Positions 31,768 through 44,665 of a DNA stretch of 64,000 nt are shown in pieces. The notes beneath the pieces are model-generated. The model had not been told where the DNA came from and searched no databases. It worked only from the letters and a program-made list of their open reading frames with translations. The stretch is from Gavia stellata (Eukaryota > Chordata > Aves > Gaviiformes > Gaviidae), in the NCBI RefSeq assembly GCF_030936135.1, contig NC_082595.1, forward strand, positions 20,659,930 to 20,723,929, read 5' to 3'. The position numbers and the translations under genes are program-made. Within the stretch, counting starts at the first letter, position 1, and the number at the start of each line of letters is the position of its first letter.

Positions 31768-34700
31768 TCAGCTGAGAAGGTTGCCCTGCTCCTGGGCTTG
31801 CGTCAGACTGTCCTTGCGATGTAAGTGGTGGACTCCCATCCTCTTGGGGCTGCGGTGTGGCCGACTGAAGGGAGGCTTGACCCTGCCTTCTCCACTTTCC
31901 TCTTGGGCACCTCCTTGGTTGCTCTCCTTGCTTCCCTGGAGCAACATTTCTCTCTCCTCAGCTGGGCTCTCAGGCAAGCCAAGGTCCACATAGTCCTTGT
32001 GCTTCTCTGGTGAGGGGCTTCCAGGCTCAGCAGTGCCTCCGCCACTTTCCTGCAACAGCTTCTGTGCTTCATCCTGGGAGAAATCTGTACCGTAGTCTGA
32101 GGAGAAATGGCTCCTGCGGGCTCTGGACTCAGTGCTGTCTGTGTCCACGCTCGAGTCCCGGCTCACGGTCCAGCTGCAGCTCTGCGCAGACTCCTCACCA
32201 TCCGAGTAAGCCGAGGCTGCCCTACCCAGCTCTTGCATGGAGCGGCTGAATCTCTTCTGGAGCTCAGGGGCCGTGTCATGGCTGAAAGCTGTGCGGTTCC
32301 TCAGCACCTGCTCTGAGGTGGGGGGAGCCTTGTCCACAAACATACGCTGCCAGTTGGCCAGCAGGTCCTCCTCAGAGCTGGCAGAGCTGGCAAAGGCGCT
32401 CGGGATTTGGGGAGGGCTGCTGAAAGGGCTGCTCTGGGAAGAGCCGTGAGCCCTGGCTGCTTTGGGGGACTGCTGACAGGAACAGCTGGAAGCTGAACGG
32501 CGCCCTTCTGAAGCAGGGCTGTTGGGGAGTGTCCGGTGTCTGTCGCAGCTCTCATCTTCGCTCTGTACCAGGCTGAGGGAGATGGCCTGGCGCGTTGCGT
32601 ATGTACAGTTGGGCAGGGGGCTGTTCTTTGGGATCCTTACCTTGTCCTCAGAGAACTCAATCACTTTGCGCCCAGGGTACATAGGATTGGGAGGTGAGGG
32701 TGTAGGGTACGGGCTTAACTTCTCAAAGGCAGGCACCTCCTCTGGCACACCTTCCACACTGCTCTGTGGCTTGCAGCCACCATTCTGCTGTTTCCCTGCA
32801 TCTCCGCCCTCCTTCCCCATCTGCCCTGCGCTGTTGCAGGCATCAGGAGGGGCTCCGCTCATGTCCACATGCACAAAGACATCCTCAGCCATGGGACAGC
32901 TGCCACTGCTAGACTTGGCTGAATTCAGAACCAGAGATTCTGGTTTCTCCAAGACTCTGGCAATGACTGAGGTGGGCACAACATCAGATGGAGCCAAGAT
33001 GTGGGTTGCCTCTTGACCAGGGCCTGCGGACTCCTGAGTGCTGTGCAAATGCTTATTGACCATGTCCTGTAGCTCATACGGAAGCTAGGGAGAAGGAAAA
33101 GGACATTAGAAGGGGGCTGCCACACAAGCCATTTAGTTCCAAATAATATGCCTTTTCCAAACAACCTTCAGGTGTACTTTGTACTCCTTACCTTGACCCT
33201 AACATTCACCTACCTTGCCTTGAGAAAGGTATCTGTTTCCAAAGCAAACCTGCCCCATGAGGGACTAACAAGGCTCTCTACCTGTCACACCAGTCGTGTT
33301 TCTAGGCCATGGTTCACAGGCCCCATTTTGTGAAGAGAACAAGAAAAGAGAGCACACAGGCTCAGTCCTCCATGTCTGTGAGCACAGAGACAAGGCCCAG
33401 CCAGTGCATGCTAGGAAGGGGTCTATTGATCTGTGGAAAATCAGCCGGTGGTTGCACTGAAGTGACTCAACAGCCCCCAGTGCTGGGATCCACAGTGCTC
33501 CCCGAAAGCTGTAATTGCAGCCATGCTGCCTTGGCAGCCTGCCTGCAGACCAGAATCGATGCCTTCCCTTGTTCCCACCAACTCCACCATCTCATCCCAC
33601 TTCCTCACTCTCTCCATTTCAGAGAGGCAAACATGGGGTTTACTACCAAAGCTGCAGCACTGGGGTTTCAACAGGAGTAAGCACTGCTCCTTGTCCTGCA
33701 AATGGGCACTACTGCTCTCCCCATCACCCTGCCAAGCTGCCCTCACCTTGGTCACCACACCCATGTAAAGAATGAAGTGGAGAGCAGAGCTCCACAAGCC
33801 ACTCAGTGGCACAGCAAGGTCTGTCCCATCACAGCCAGATGGAAACTGCATCCAAAACTGGGGACACAGGGCACACTGCATGACAACAGCTGGCTGTGAG
33901 GCACACTGTCTGCACAGCTGCTCAGCACCAACCCCTCTCCAGCAGCAGCCACATGGGATGCAGCACTCTGGGGGGCAGAATTCAAAGCTCCAGGGAGGGG
34001 AGACAGCTGGGAGAGAGGTCAAGGTTACCCCAGCAGTAACTGATACACTGACCTCAACAGTGCTAATTTGAGACACAATGGGGGAGGGAGGGTGACATAT
34101 TGGTCACCTGCTAAGTTAAAAAAGACAAGCACATGGTTTTGCCGAGAGGAACATTAGAAGGGATGGAGACTAGGGGTACAGCAAAGAGAGAACTGGGATA
34201 AGGGCCTGAATGATACTTCCAACTGAAGAAGTGATGCTAATAATGCAAAAGGCCTAAACTGCATCTTTGCCTATCCTGAGGGCAGGATAAGCTGAACAGA
34301 CCCCACGAGGGGGAGTATGAGTTGGTACCAACTTCTCCCATTCAGGATGCCTGAAAGACACCCTAGATGCTGCTGCCTCCCACATTTCTCCTCAGAATAA
34401 GAAGTGAAACAGGGCCAGACTACTGCTGCTTCACTCCTTATCAGGCAGCGTGGCCCTTCCATGTGGCCAGGTGAGGAAGGGAAGAGGACAGAGCAGGGTA
34501 AAAGAGAGGTCTGTCCTCCTGCCAGTTCCCATAAGGCACCCAGCAGGCTATCAAATTCAAGGTTATTGTGCTTTTTATAACAGCTCCTGGCTGAGCTGTG
34601 AAATGGAGCTGGCGTGAAAGAGGAGCTGGCAGAGGCTTTGTGTTGCTTTCTCAGTGGGAGTGGGAACTGGAGCCCTCCCCTCCCATCTGAGGCTGAAGGA

Positions 34701-37700
34701 TGAGAGGCCAACAGCCCTACAGAGAAAGATGGAGAAAGCAAGATGCAGGCAGAGACCACGAGCCCTTCTTCCCCACCTCAGCAGGACTGCTACTCACATC
34801 AGCAAACTTGTGGTTCCTGAAGTGGGACTTGTTACACTTGAGCAGCTGTACTGCAAGGTTACAGTCCTGTCGATAGCGTTCCTGCAAGAAAGGGCATAGG
34901 TGTGCAACAGTGTCAGACTGGCCCAATCTCTTACCCGAAAAGGCACCACTTGACCAAAAGCTGCTTGAACAGAAGCAGGAGGCATCTAATGAATTGCTCA
35001 TGAGGGCATCTGCCATTCCCTCCTCTCCACACCCCTGTGTATTTTCTTACAGCTCAGCCAAGGTGCCCCTTTCAACTCCAGCCCTTGCTCCAGGCATATA
35101 CTCTGTCAGTGTATCAACCCCCTCTCTCTCTGGGGATTTTAATAAACTCCAAAAGTCCCACCAGATTTGCTATCCCATCCCAAAGGTCTCCACCATGCCT
35201 GAAGACACTGCCTGATGTCAGGCATCTTGCAGACAGACAGACTGACTGGAGGGAGTTGAGAGCACTTAATAGAAACAAGCACAGATCCAGGAACTTCTAT
35301 ATTAATGGTGTAGAAAAGGCATCAGCTCCCTCCCAGCTCTAGAGTAAATGTCTCCTCCGTTGGTACAGCCTGGACTCAGGTCAAACCCTAAGCTCAAAAG
35401 AGCAAATACATCAAACTTGAAGATCAGTTCTTCCTTGCTCAACCCCTCAGACCCTTTTCTGTTTGTCTGTCCTTACTGTTGTGCACAGCTCCCACATGAT
35501 GAAGTCATTCACATGCTCCTTTACACTAATGACTTTGAACAAGAGGAAAAGCCCACACCTCACACACTTCCACAGCCATTTGCAGACTGACACTTACATT
35601 GAGTTCCTCCAGCTTATTGATGGTGGTTTTGGCATCAAGCAATTTATTAGTGAGCTCTACAATCTCCCAGTCCAGCGTCTTGCGGTCCATCTCTGCCTTT
35701 TTAATCTGGGATGCAAGAATACCAGGTGTAAATCTCCCCAGCATAGAAGAACCTGGCTTCACCACCCACCGCCCAAGCACAGCACAATGACATGTTCAGC
35801 TGGGATACAAAAACTTCCAGACAGACAGACAAGGGGGACAGCCTGGCTCTTCACCAAGGGAGGGACTCCAAAGGCCAAATGGAGCCAGCCACTCTGCTAG
35901 TTACAGACACAACAGGCTGAGTCTGAACCTCCTTAATGCAGTATCTCTTCTTGCAGCACAACCATGTTTCCTCTCTGCCCTGGTTCACACAATGCCTGGT
36001 GGAAAGCTAGTGGTTTTGAACAATCAATCCCATCCTGCCACTGGCAGCAAAGACCTCTGAGTTTGTGATACCCAGCCCTCTTTCCTGGGGCAACAGAACG
36101 AGAATACTGCCCACAAACATCCAGCAGTCAATGCTGAATGGACAAAAGGGGTTTTTTTGGCAGGGAGAGGGCACCATCTTGAAAGAGTTTAAGCCTTGCT
36201 CTAGTAAGAAAAAGGACCTGTGTAGCTTCATCTGGAGATCAGTTAATGCCCTCCCTAGAACAGGCAATCTTGTCTCTTTAGACTCCCTAACAGTTCGAGT
36301 ACAGGGCCGATAGAGACCCAGACATAACAGCAGAGTGGAAACAGCTCAGAACAACCAAGCCATTCCCTTCTCAAGAAGTTCTTCCAACACTGCCCAAAGA
36401 GTGTTCTGAGGCTGTGACCACCAGGGCCCAGCTGTGTGTCAGGGGTACAGCACAGTGACACACAAAGGGGTAGAGGAAGACAATGTTTCCCACATATGCA
36501 GTCTCTTCAGGCACTGGCACAATGAATATTAACCCAAGAAATTCAAGTGCTAGAACCAAAGAAATCTCATCCTGGGCTACATAGAGGCAATCAGCATCTC
36601 AGCTGTTTGACTTGCCTGCTCACAGCCCACAAAGGGAAGGAAAGGGAGCAAATGAGGTTCACAATCCTCCACATCTTGTGCAGTGCCACAGCTTATGGGC
36701 ACCACTTCCCAACAGGCCATGCTCCAGCTGGCTCAGAGTCAAACACTCTTAGGATGGAGCACTGCAAGCTAGGACCTGCTGCATCTGCGGGCAGCTGCTG
36801 GATACCAGGTGAGCCCTTGGCTGGACGAGGGCTGGGGCCCCTCCATCTGGGATGGCGTATGTGGGACTGACAATGAAACCAACAGGCTGAGACACGTAAA
36901 GAGGAAAAAGAAAAAACACACAAACGAAAAGACGCAACTGCAAAAATCCAGCTTTGGCTGAGAGAGGCCTGAGAGGTGAGTGCGCCCAGTGTGTGCCAGC
37001 GGCAGCGTGGGGAGGAGAAAGAGAGAGAGAGGGGAAGGGAGAGAAAAGAAACAGCCATGAGTGTTATGAATGCACACAACAGACATACACACACATTGGT
37101 TCTGCTCTGACTGCCCCCATCCTCCCAGCATGACCACCCCGAGACTGGCTGACACATCCCTGGCGTTTTGAGAGGGACTGAAGCAACATGACGGAATACC
37201 ATGCGATTATGTTGTGGGGAATCAAAGCTCACGTGCATGACCAAGTAGGGGCTCAGTAAATCAAGAAAACAGTTCATGACACCAGCCAGAATGGGGAGTA
37301 GATGGTCATGGCCAGAATCTCACCCCTCACCCACTGCCACATATGCTGGGTAAAACCAGGGCCCCTTCCCCCATCTGCTCCTAACACACAGGTCTCTTCC
37401 ACTTCTTCTCTGTAGTGAATTAATAGGGCACTTACCAGGGCATGCAGCTTCTCCTCCAGGTCTTGGTTGGTTCTCTGGGAAGCAGTGTAGCTGTTCTGCA
37501 ACCTACAGAAACAAGAGTCTGTACATGGGAACAGATCTCAGGCACCTACTCAAGTCCCCTGCATAGCTGCCAAGCAAACCACCAACTCCAGAACTTCAAA
37601 AAGGTCGGTACTGAGACAACCAGGCATATTAACCATGCTCCACCTTTGCCACATAATGGTCTTCAGACCCCAAATTACCGGATGCAAGATGAGGTTGGCT

Positions 37701-40700
37701 GGGTGAAAGGATCTTGCGGAGGGTGTGAATGATTTTGGAGGACTCCTCTGAGCTATGTCATATATAAGCATGTGACCAATGATTGATTTTTAACTGAGGT
37801 ACTTTTCAGGTAAAGCGGTGATGTATTTTCTTGCAGCCATCAGTGGCTCCTTTTGCACATGTGGGGTAACCATCCAAGCTGGATCCTGCCTTACATCCAA
37901 CAGATAAAGAATTCCCTGTTTTTGTCAGCCCATCATGCTGGCAGCATTCCTACACTGTACCCCGGAGGAAGTAATGCTTGCAGAGCCTTTCACTCCCCTA
38001 CAGTCCGGGGGTGCACCTTTCTGAGGATGCAGCATGCCTTTGATTTACACAACAGGGCACAGCCTGCTCACGCCAGCTGAGGGAGTCCTTGGTGGGAGGG
38101 ATCTCTCTAACTCTACCCCTCTCGTTTTCTTTTCCATACCTGCGGAATTTGTCCTTGAATTTCTCCAGCTCCTCACGGTTCTGGCCCAGCTCCATCTCCA
38201 GGTAGTCCTGACCTGACTCCAGCTCCCTCTCCATCGCCTCCATTTTGTTAGTCACATATGTCAGCCTTCGGCGAAGCTCCTCATTCTCATGCTGCAGCAG
38301 CCTGGGGCACACAGGAACAAGGTACCACTGAGTGCACAATGGGTACTCCACACTAGCAGCCCCACCCCACTGCCCTGCTCTGGGGCCCAAGACCCCACAC
38401 AGGGGCCCCAGGAAGTCAGAAACTGAACTGGCAGGAGACTCCAGCACACACAGTGAGAGGTGCATCTCTGTCAGGAGAGGGAGACTCAAATTCTCTTGGA
38501 GCAGGGGCAAAGAAGCACATGCCAGATGGCCAGCCATGGCTCCCAGTTCCCTCTCGGGTTACAGTGCTTGGATAAAGCCCAATAGCCAGATGAGCTGTGC
38601 AGCTCCAGTGTCCCTCACTGGTGAATGAAACCCACTCAATAATTTATCCCAGTCCAAGTTAGAAGAGTTGAAGGCAAAAAGAGTAAAATCATCATCTCCT
38701 CCCCTGAAACTGTTCAAAAGCCCTCACACCTTTAATACATGGTGGAAAGAAGACTCCATACAGCCTTAAGCCCAGAAGCAGAGATGGTGGGGTACATTTG
38801 CAGATGTGATCACAGTTGTCAGTCAAATCCATTCCAATACAAACTTCTCCATTCCTCCCCAGCCAGGACATGCCTGGTGGTCAGAAGGATTTCCTGTTGT
38901 TTTTCATTCCTTTGTGCTCAGTTGCTCAGAGAAACACAGCTTCTCCCTGGCAGTGCAAGCTTTCTCCTCACTATGGCTTGGAGCTCAGTGCTAGCAGCTG
39001 TCTGCGCCCCACACCACCACCAGCAAAGGGCTCAGCTCTCACCCTCAGTCAGCAGCAGGCCTCTGCATACTGCTTCTGGTGGCTTACACCAAAACAGTGG
39101 CAACAACAAGAATGGTTAAAAAAAGGCACTCCTCTCTCCACCTGTATTAAAGGCTTCATCTCCTACTTTCTTTCACACCCACCAACTTCTCTGCCTGCAC
39201 CTGCACTGGGGGTCCATGTTTCCTCCTGCTCCAGGGGGAGAGAGACATACAAGGCAGAGGTTGGCAAGGCACAGACTAAAGCTCTGCCCACATGGCCCCA
39301 AGAAGATTGAAGATCTGAGAGGAGCCTGCAGGGCCAGTCAGCTTCATTGTGCAGGTGGCACAGCCTGGATGTGAGGAATCAGCACCCACACAGTTGCAGT
39401 ATGACAGGCATAAAGAGGGAGCAGGACACTTACTTCATCCTTTCTGTATCCGTCAAGGGTTCCTGCACAGGGAAGAAAACAACTGTGAGATTCTTTCAGA
39501 AGAGGATTTGGTCTCTCACACCGTCCTAAAGGGCAGAGTGTTGGTTGCTAGATCCTACCTATGACTCTTCCTCACCTGCTCTGACAGGTCATGCTAGGCA
39601 AGCTTAGAGCTGCTAGGATCCGTACACACCGCTCAGCTGTCTGATACCAAGACAGACTGTGTGTTCTGGTTCAGGGTAGAAGAGCTAGACTAGAAACCAC
39701 CACACAAGTTAGGTAACTTTACTCTCCCACGGTGCAAACTCAGCATCTCTTGGAACATTGTCAACTTAGCTGGTGTTTCAGCTTCCTCCACATCCACAGT
39801 TAGTGGGTAGCAGGAATCTCACAGGCCAGCATACACTGAGGATTAAATTGTCACCACAGCAATCACAACACCCTTGAAGCCCCACAAAAAGAAGGGAAGA
39901 GAATCATTTGGGAGCTGAAAAATGCATCTACCATTTACACCGCCCAGATTGTGCTGTGAAAAGGGTTTCTTTCTGCAGGCCTGAAACCAGCCACTGTAAC
40001 TATTCTGGGATGGCAGAAGAAACACCGGTCAGAAAAGCCAGTGCAAGACATTAACGTTCTGGGCAAGACCCCCAGAGATGGCTGGAGCAGGGACCTGCAG
40101 AACAAGGAGATACAGCACAGTGACAGTGAGCACACAGCTCAGCTATTCTCACTTCGTTTGCACTCTCTGTGTTAACCCATGAGATGGCTGCTGCCTGCCA
40201 GCACAGCTGGGAGAGATTTCATTAGGACTAGAGGCAACTGTATTTTCTGTGAAAGCCCAAGACTGCAACCATTCTCACAAACTCCAAGCTGCCCATGAAT
40301 TATTTTTGGTGCTTGGTATCAGCAGCACTGCACAAACCCAAAGTGCTGCCACACTTCAGATTGTCCATTAAGTGTCACAGCCAGCTCTGGGCTGAGAGGC
40401 CATGTCACAGACAGCTATGGATGAGGTTGTTGAGCTGCTAGCAATGTTACAGAAGGCAAACCATGCCAGTCCTGGCCCTAAGACATCATGGGTCTGCTTC
40501 TTTCATCAATTCACACTTTAAAAGAATGGTCCTTACCACCTGCATACATCCTTCTGTCCCTAAAGGCAAACCATCAATCCATTATTTTCTTACATCCTGA
40601 CCCCACATGGCAATCAGTTAATTCATGCAGAATTATCTAGCAACTGCCTCCCCTACTCCCACAAATATACACACAGCAGATGCTAGTGACCAGGCAAAGG

Positions 40701-42669
40701 GGATAATATGATTCCTATTAAAATGAGGCAATGGCCCCAAAGCAGGCTGGAGAAAAGAGGTGAAGGCTCACAAAGACCTGAAACAGCCATCACACAAAGA
40801 TCCAGTACCCCAAAACAGCCAGGCACAGGGCACACACAAAGCACTGAGGACATCCCAGCACCTCCTGACAACGGACCTGCCTGCCTCCTGCACATGCCTG
40901 CTGCCCCACAGCCTGGAGGGCCTCCAACCTGCGAACACCTGGGCAGTCTGCAGTGGGGAGAACAGCACCAGCTCCTGCCTTCCTAACTCCTGGGGTCAAA
41001 AGAAAGCTGTTTCCTCCCAGGAAGATATACCCAACCCGGAGCACAGCCATGAGTGGCACCCACAAGAGAGCAGCTTCTGGTGATTAAGCACCCACAACAT
41101 GAGGTCTGGTGGCCTGCTTTCACTCTCCCCTCTGGCATTACAGACTAGATGAGATCCAGGTGGGGGCTTTGACCTTTGTAAAACCCCTGTCTGTGAGCCA
41201 GTGGCCCTGGCACCTACCTTGTTTAGTGCCAGGCTGAAGGAAGGGGAGGATCTAGATGGGGTAGGCCCCTCCTCCCGACTCCAGCGTGTTGGAGTGGAGA
41301 AGGATCCTTTCTCTGGGTAGTTCGGCTCCACTGCATGCTTCTGCCCAAGTTTAGCACACAGATGGTGTGGCTGTAATAGCCGTGAACAGGGACTGCTTTC
41401 ATCCCTTCTGCCCTCTGCACTGCTTTTCCATGAAGACAGTGAGTGCTGCTGCCCAGAGGATGTCCCTGCCAGCCCCACATCTGCCAGCTGCTGCAGCTCA
41501 TACTGACACAGATCTACTACCCTTCTCTCCAAGGAAAGGAGTTTTTCCTTACTGTCCTTCCTCCCAAGGACAGGTTTCTTTCTTAGTCTGGAAGCTCTCT
41601 CAGCCTCCTCAACACACTTTCTCTGGCATGAAGCCATTCCCAGCCCCTCACATTTCTTTTCTGCTTTTCTTCTGCTTGGGCCAGGGGATCTTTCAGTTGC
41701 ACGCTTGGTTTTGACCCCTTGCAGGTGACCTTCCCCTTGGCCTTCTGGCACGGAGCTTCTGGGGAAAAGGGGAGAGTTCTGGTCTTGTTCTGCTCCCCTG
41801 GTCTCTCCCAGTGAGCGCAAACGGATGGGACTCAGCACGCGCTGGGTAATCTCATCCAGGAATTTGGAGAACTGCAGTTTTTCCTCTGTGATCTTCTCCC
41901 TGCGCTTGACAGAGTCAGCGGCACTGCTGCTGCTGTGCTCCAGCGAACGCTTCTCCCTATGGCTGAGGCAGAGCTGAGGGTCACTGTACTTGCGTGAGCC
42001 ACGGCCACAGGAAAGCACCTCTACTGAGCGGGACTTGCGTAAGCTCTCAGGGCATGGGCCTGTCATGTCGGTCTGCTTCAGGATCCCTTTGAGAGGCAGG
42101 TGTGTAGAGGAGACCCGAAACTTCCTCGGTGTCAGGACTTCAGGAGGCTCTTTAAACATAAGCGAGCGTTCCAGGCTTCTGCTCTTGGAAGAGCAAGTGG
42201 GATGATGTCTTTCATCTCCAGACACCACAACTGCCTCCATGCTACGGCTCACAAATTTGCTGAGGTGCCCACGACTGTGGTTTGGGCACTGCTTCCCACT
42301 TCGCTGCCCCATCTTCCCACCACGTGGAAGTGCTGGCGAGACAGTCTGGGTCTTGATGTTCAACTCTGCTCTGCACCCTGTCACTTCTTTCTCACTGCTG
42401 GACTCCAGGGACCACGATGAGGAGAAGTTCAGGTTGCAAACCTCAAACCCCTCTGCCTGCTTGAGCTGGCCTGCCTTGGTGTAACTAAACCCTGTTTGCT
42501 GGTGCAATGGTGTTAAGCCCTTTGCCACCCGGCAAGCCGTTACCTGACTCTGCTCGGCCAAGATCACTCCATCCTGGTCGTCACGAATGATGGGTACCTC
42601 ATGGCGGATCTCGCGATGCTGTGGGGGCGCCTTGCGGTAAGGCTTCTTTGATGGAGCTGTGCTCGACAT
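31768..42669 (-). CDS. TJAP1: Tight junction-associated protein 1
   Basis: Coiled-coil protein (PILT) of tight junctions and trans-Golgi, related to BEGAIN. Exons in transcript order (short form): 42669-42544, 39462-39434, 38301-38140, 37502-37436, 35705-35598, 34881-34798, 33084-31768; 1893 nt, 630 aa (human 557). Strings seen: KKPYRKAPPQHREIRHEVP (N-terminus), EPLTDTERMKLLQHENEELR, ELGQNREELEKFKDKFRR, KKAEMDRKTLDWEIVELTNK, QLLKCNKSHFRNHKFAD and the tail MGVHHLHRKDSLTQAQEQGN. Residues ~53-185 form the coiled coil. The large last exon (438 codons) is Ser/Pro-rich, with PTSVIARVLEKPESL and YPGRKVIEFSEDKVRIP conserved. A second donor after 41218 would extend the first exon by 442 codons (separate entry). 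Start chosen by homology. Confidence 0.96.
37010..37050. repeat. GA-rich simple repeat
   Basis: Purine run GGGGAGGAGAAAGAGAGAGA and onward in a TJAP1 intron. Confidence 0.8.
41218..42543 (-). CDS. TJAP1: Alternative in-frame extension of TJAP1 coding exon 1 (442 codons)
   Basis: The frame that begins at the TJAP1 ATG stays open past the short donor (CAG|GTAACG, exon end 42544) for 442 further codons. It reaches a consensus donor AAG|GTAGGT (exon end 41218). Both donors are phase 0 and both join in frame to GAACCCTTG at 39462, giving a protein of about 1072 aa. The segment is basic and Ser-rich. It has RS(M/L/V)E motifs near residues 142, 164, 214 and 241, GILK at ~195-198 (fits the PP1-docking SILK consensus) and a helix-forming stretch LQFSKFLDEITQRVLSPIRL at ~265-284. 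Without splicing the frame would run to a stop at 40996. I do not recognise this segment in mammalian TJAP1. Coding status is strongly supported by length and phase; transcript use is inferred. Confidence 0.75.
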
Positions 42670-42702
42670 CCTCCCACCTGCGTGGCTCCGAAAGTGGGTT
42701 AC
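42670..42702 (-). other. TJAP1: TJAP1 5' UTR adjoining the start codon, possible acceptor
   Basis: On the minus strand a pyrimidine-containing run ends in TTGGTAG at 42703, a plausible acceptor 33 nt before the ATG. CACGCAG closer to the ATG is an alternative. If neither is used, the exon extends further upstream. Confidence 0.4.
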
Positions 42703-42989
42703 CTACCAACAGCAGAAAGTGCACAGAGGAGAGAGTCACCGGCGCTCCATCGAACCCTAGAAGTGACCCAGCAGGAATTCAGCTCCCCTGGAGTCCCAGA
42801 GCAGGTCCCCATGCAGAGTGCTAATAGAGCAGGGAAAGGATGTGGCCACAAGCCTTCAGGAGCAGCTGCAGGAGAGGGAGCAAAGTAAGAGGTAGCTGTG
42901 TCCTTCTCCCAGCCAGTGAGAGCAGAGGGCTGGCACATCCTCTCCCCGCCTCTACACACGCTCACTCACGTAGTTTGTGTGTGTCTAGA

Positions 42990-42998
42990 TTATATATA
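42990..42998 (-). promoter_or_regulatory. Possible TATA box of an alternative TJAP1 promoter
   Basis: Minus strand reads GCTATATATAATC. Transcription starting about 25-30 nt downstream (~42965) would give an unspliced leader of about 300 nt before the TJAP1 ATG. Based on a single motif. Confidence 0.2.
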
Positions 42999-44610
42999 GC
43001 AAACGAGAACAGACCTCATAGCAGCATATTGATTAGGCTCTTTAGGAAAGGCCTTTTCCAATATGGAAACTGCAAGCCTTAGAGGCAGCAGTGACAGCTG
43101 GAGCAGGAGTTATTGATCATGTGCTGTCACTGTCAGCAGGGACTGTGTGGGAGGAGACTCCAGCCATTAAAGAGCCCAAACCCAGAAGTTTTTGGCTTAA
43201 ACTAGAACCCCAATGGAACAGACCACAGGAGGCTTGTCAGAAGGACGTACCATACCATTACAACTGCTGGCTCTGTCAGAAAAGACAAAGACTACCCCCA
43301 CGTCACAGGCAGCATCAAATTAGGGAGCAATGCCACTGACGTTGTTACCTAAGGCCAGATTTTGCAACATGCAGCAGTACCACTAGCAGAAAGACCAGAT
43401 TAGTCCCTTTACCCGAGCCGTGTTGGGCAGGATTCTTCCTGCTGCAGGAGCAGTACAAGAGCAAAAAATGGGATAGAAGGAAAGCAGCTGTCTTGTACGC
43501 ATCGAAGAATCTCCTTCCTTCCCACCACTTTGGGACTGCAGTGAAGGGCAGGAAGACTTTCCCCCAAGCAGCCAGCATTTCAACCACCCCGTCGTACACA
43601 AGGCAAGAAGTCTCAGAGATGCCAAGCAGCCCCTGCAGAGCCTGATACCAGACTTTCCCCAATGACAACATATGCATCATTCATAGTCCCCCTATATTTG
43701 GGGTAAGCACCCACTTCTCATTCCCCTTTCCCTTGCTGGATCCTAACACTGATCAAGCCTAGCATCTCTGCAATCCTCAGCACCTGACCCGCAGCATTTC
43801 AAAGTGCAGGACCTGCCTCTACTTAGATCACCCTCTCCTCTCTTCTACAGGCAGGGCCATTTGACTCCCATTCACATACCTTCAAGGCAGTCAGTGGATA
43901 CCACTGGGCCAGTGACCTAGCAGACTTCACTTGCTTTGTGTTTTGGCCAGTGGAGTTTTACACGTTAAGTGTCTAAATGGAGCCCCAAGAATTCTCTCCA
44001 ATTCTTATCCATTCTTGCCTAGCTGTGTCTTGTTGACACTTAGACTGAGAGCCCTCGGAGGACTGGCAAGCATGAGGTTTCTGCACCAAGCACAGAGTGG
44101 CTCCAAGCCACAACAGGCTTTACACTTCACAGGAACATTTGCAAGCTGTCCTCCACTCTGCTAAAAACACAAGCTCACAAAAGTTTCTCACGCCTTTCCA
44201 CAGATATAAGCAACTTCCTAGGACTACCTGTAAATCTCCACCATCAGAATGCTGGAAACTCCCCCTTGCTGCAGTCATTCCCTCAAGGTCCCTTCTCCTA
44301 AAAAGACTCAAGTAGGTGAAGAGATCTTTAATACTTTAGAAAAATCACATCCAGAATACCAAATGCACATTCCACTGTGTTCCCAAGCAAAACTGATGGG
44401 CCTGACTTGCTGGGAAGACATTTCTCTTCTTCAAAGATGAATGCTGAAATCCTGACCAAAAGCAGGTTTGTCAACACCTCACCATCAAACAGGTGATCTA
44501 GGGGACTCTTCTGTCAATTCCTGCCAGACTAAGGACAGGAGATGCACATGGAGATATCCCAAGCTGAAATCACAATCGTTTCTCTAGCCCACAAGGATCT
44601 GAGCACTTAC

Positions 44611-44665
44611 CAGCCTAGGCTCAAATTCAAAGCCTCATGAAGCAGGGACACTCATTCAGATGCCC
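44611..44665 (-). other. Candidate 5' non-coding exon of TJAP1 (55 nt)
   Basis: Minus strand: acceptor TGTTTCTCTTCTTCAG directly before 44665 and donor CTG|GTAAGT after 44611, both near consensus. The exon is not open in the frame that continues from the 46239 candidate. It is therefore likely untranslated leader if real. Confidence 0.45.
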
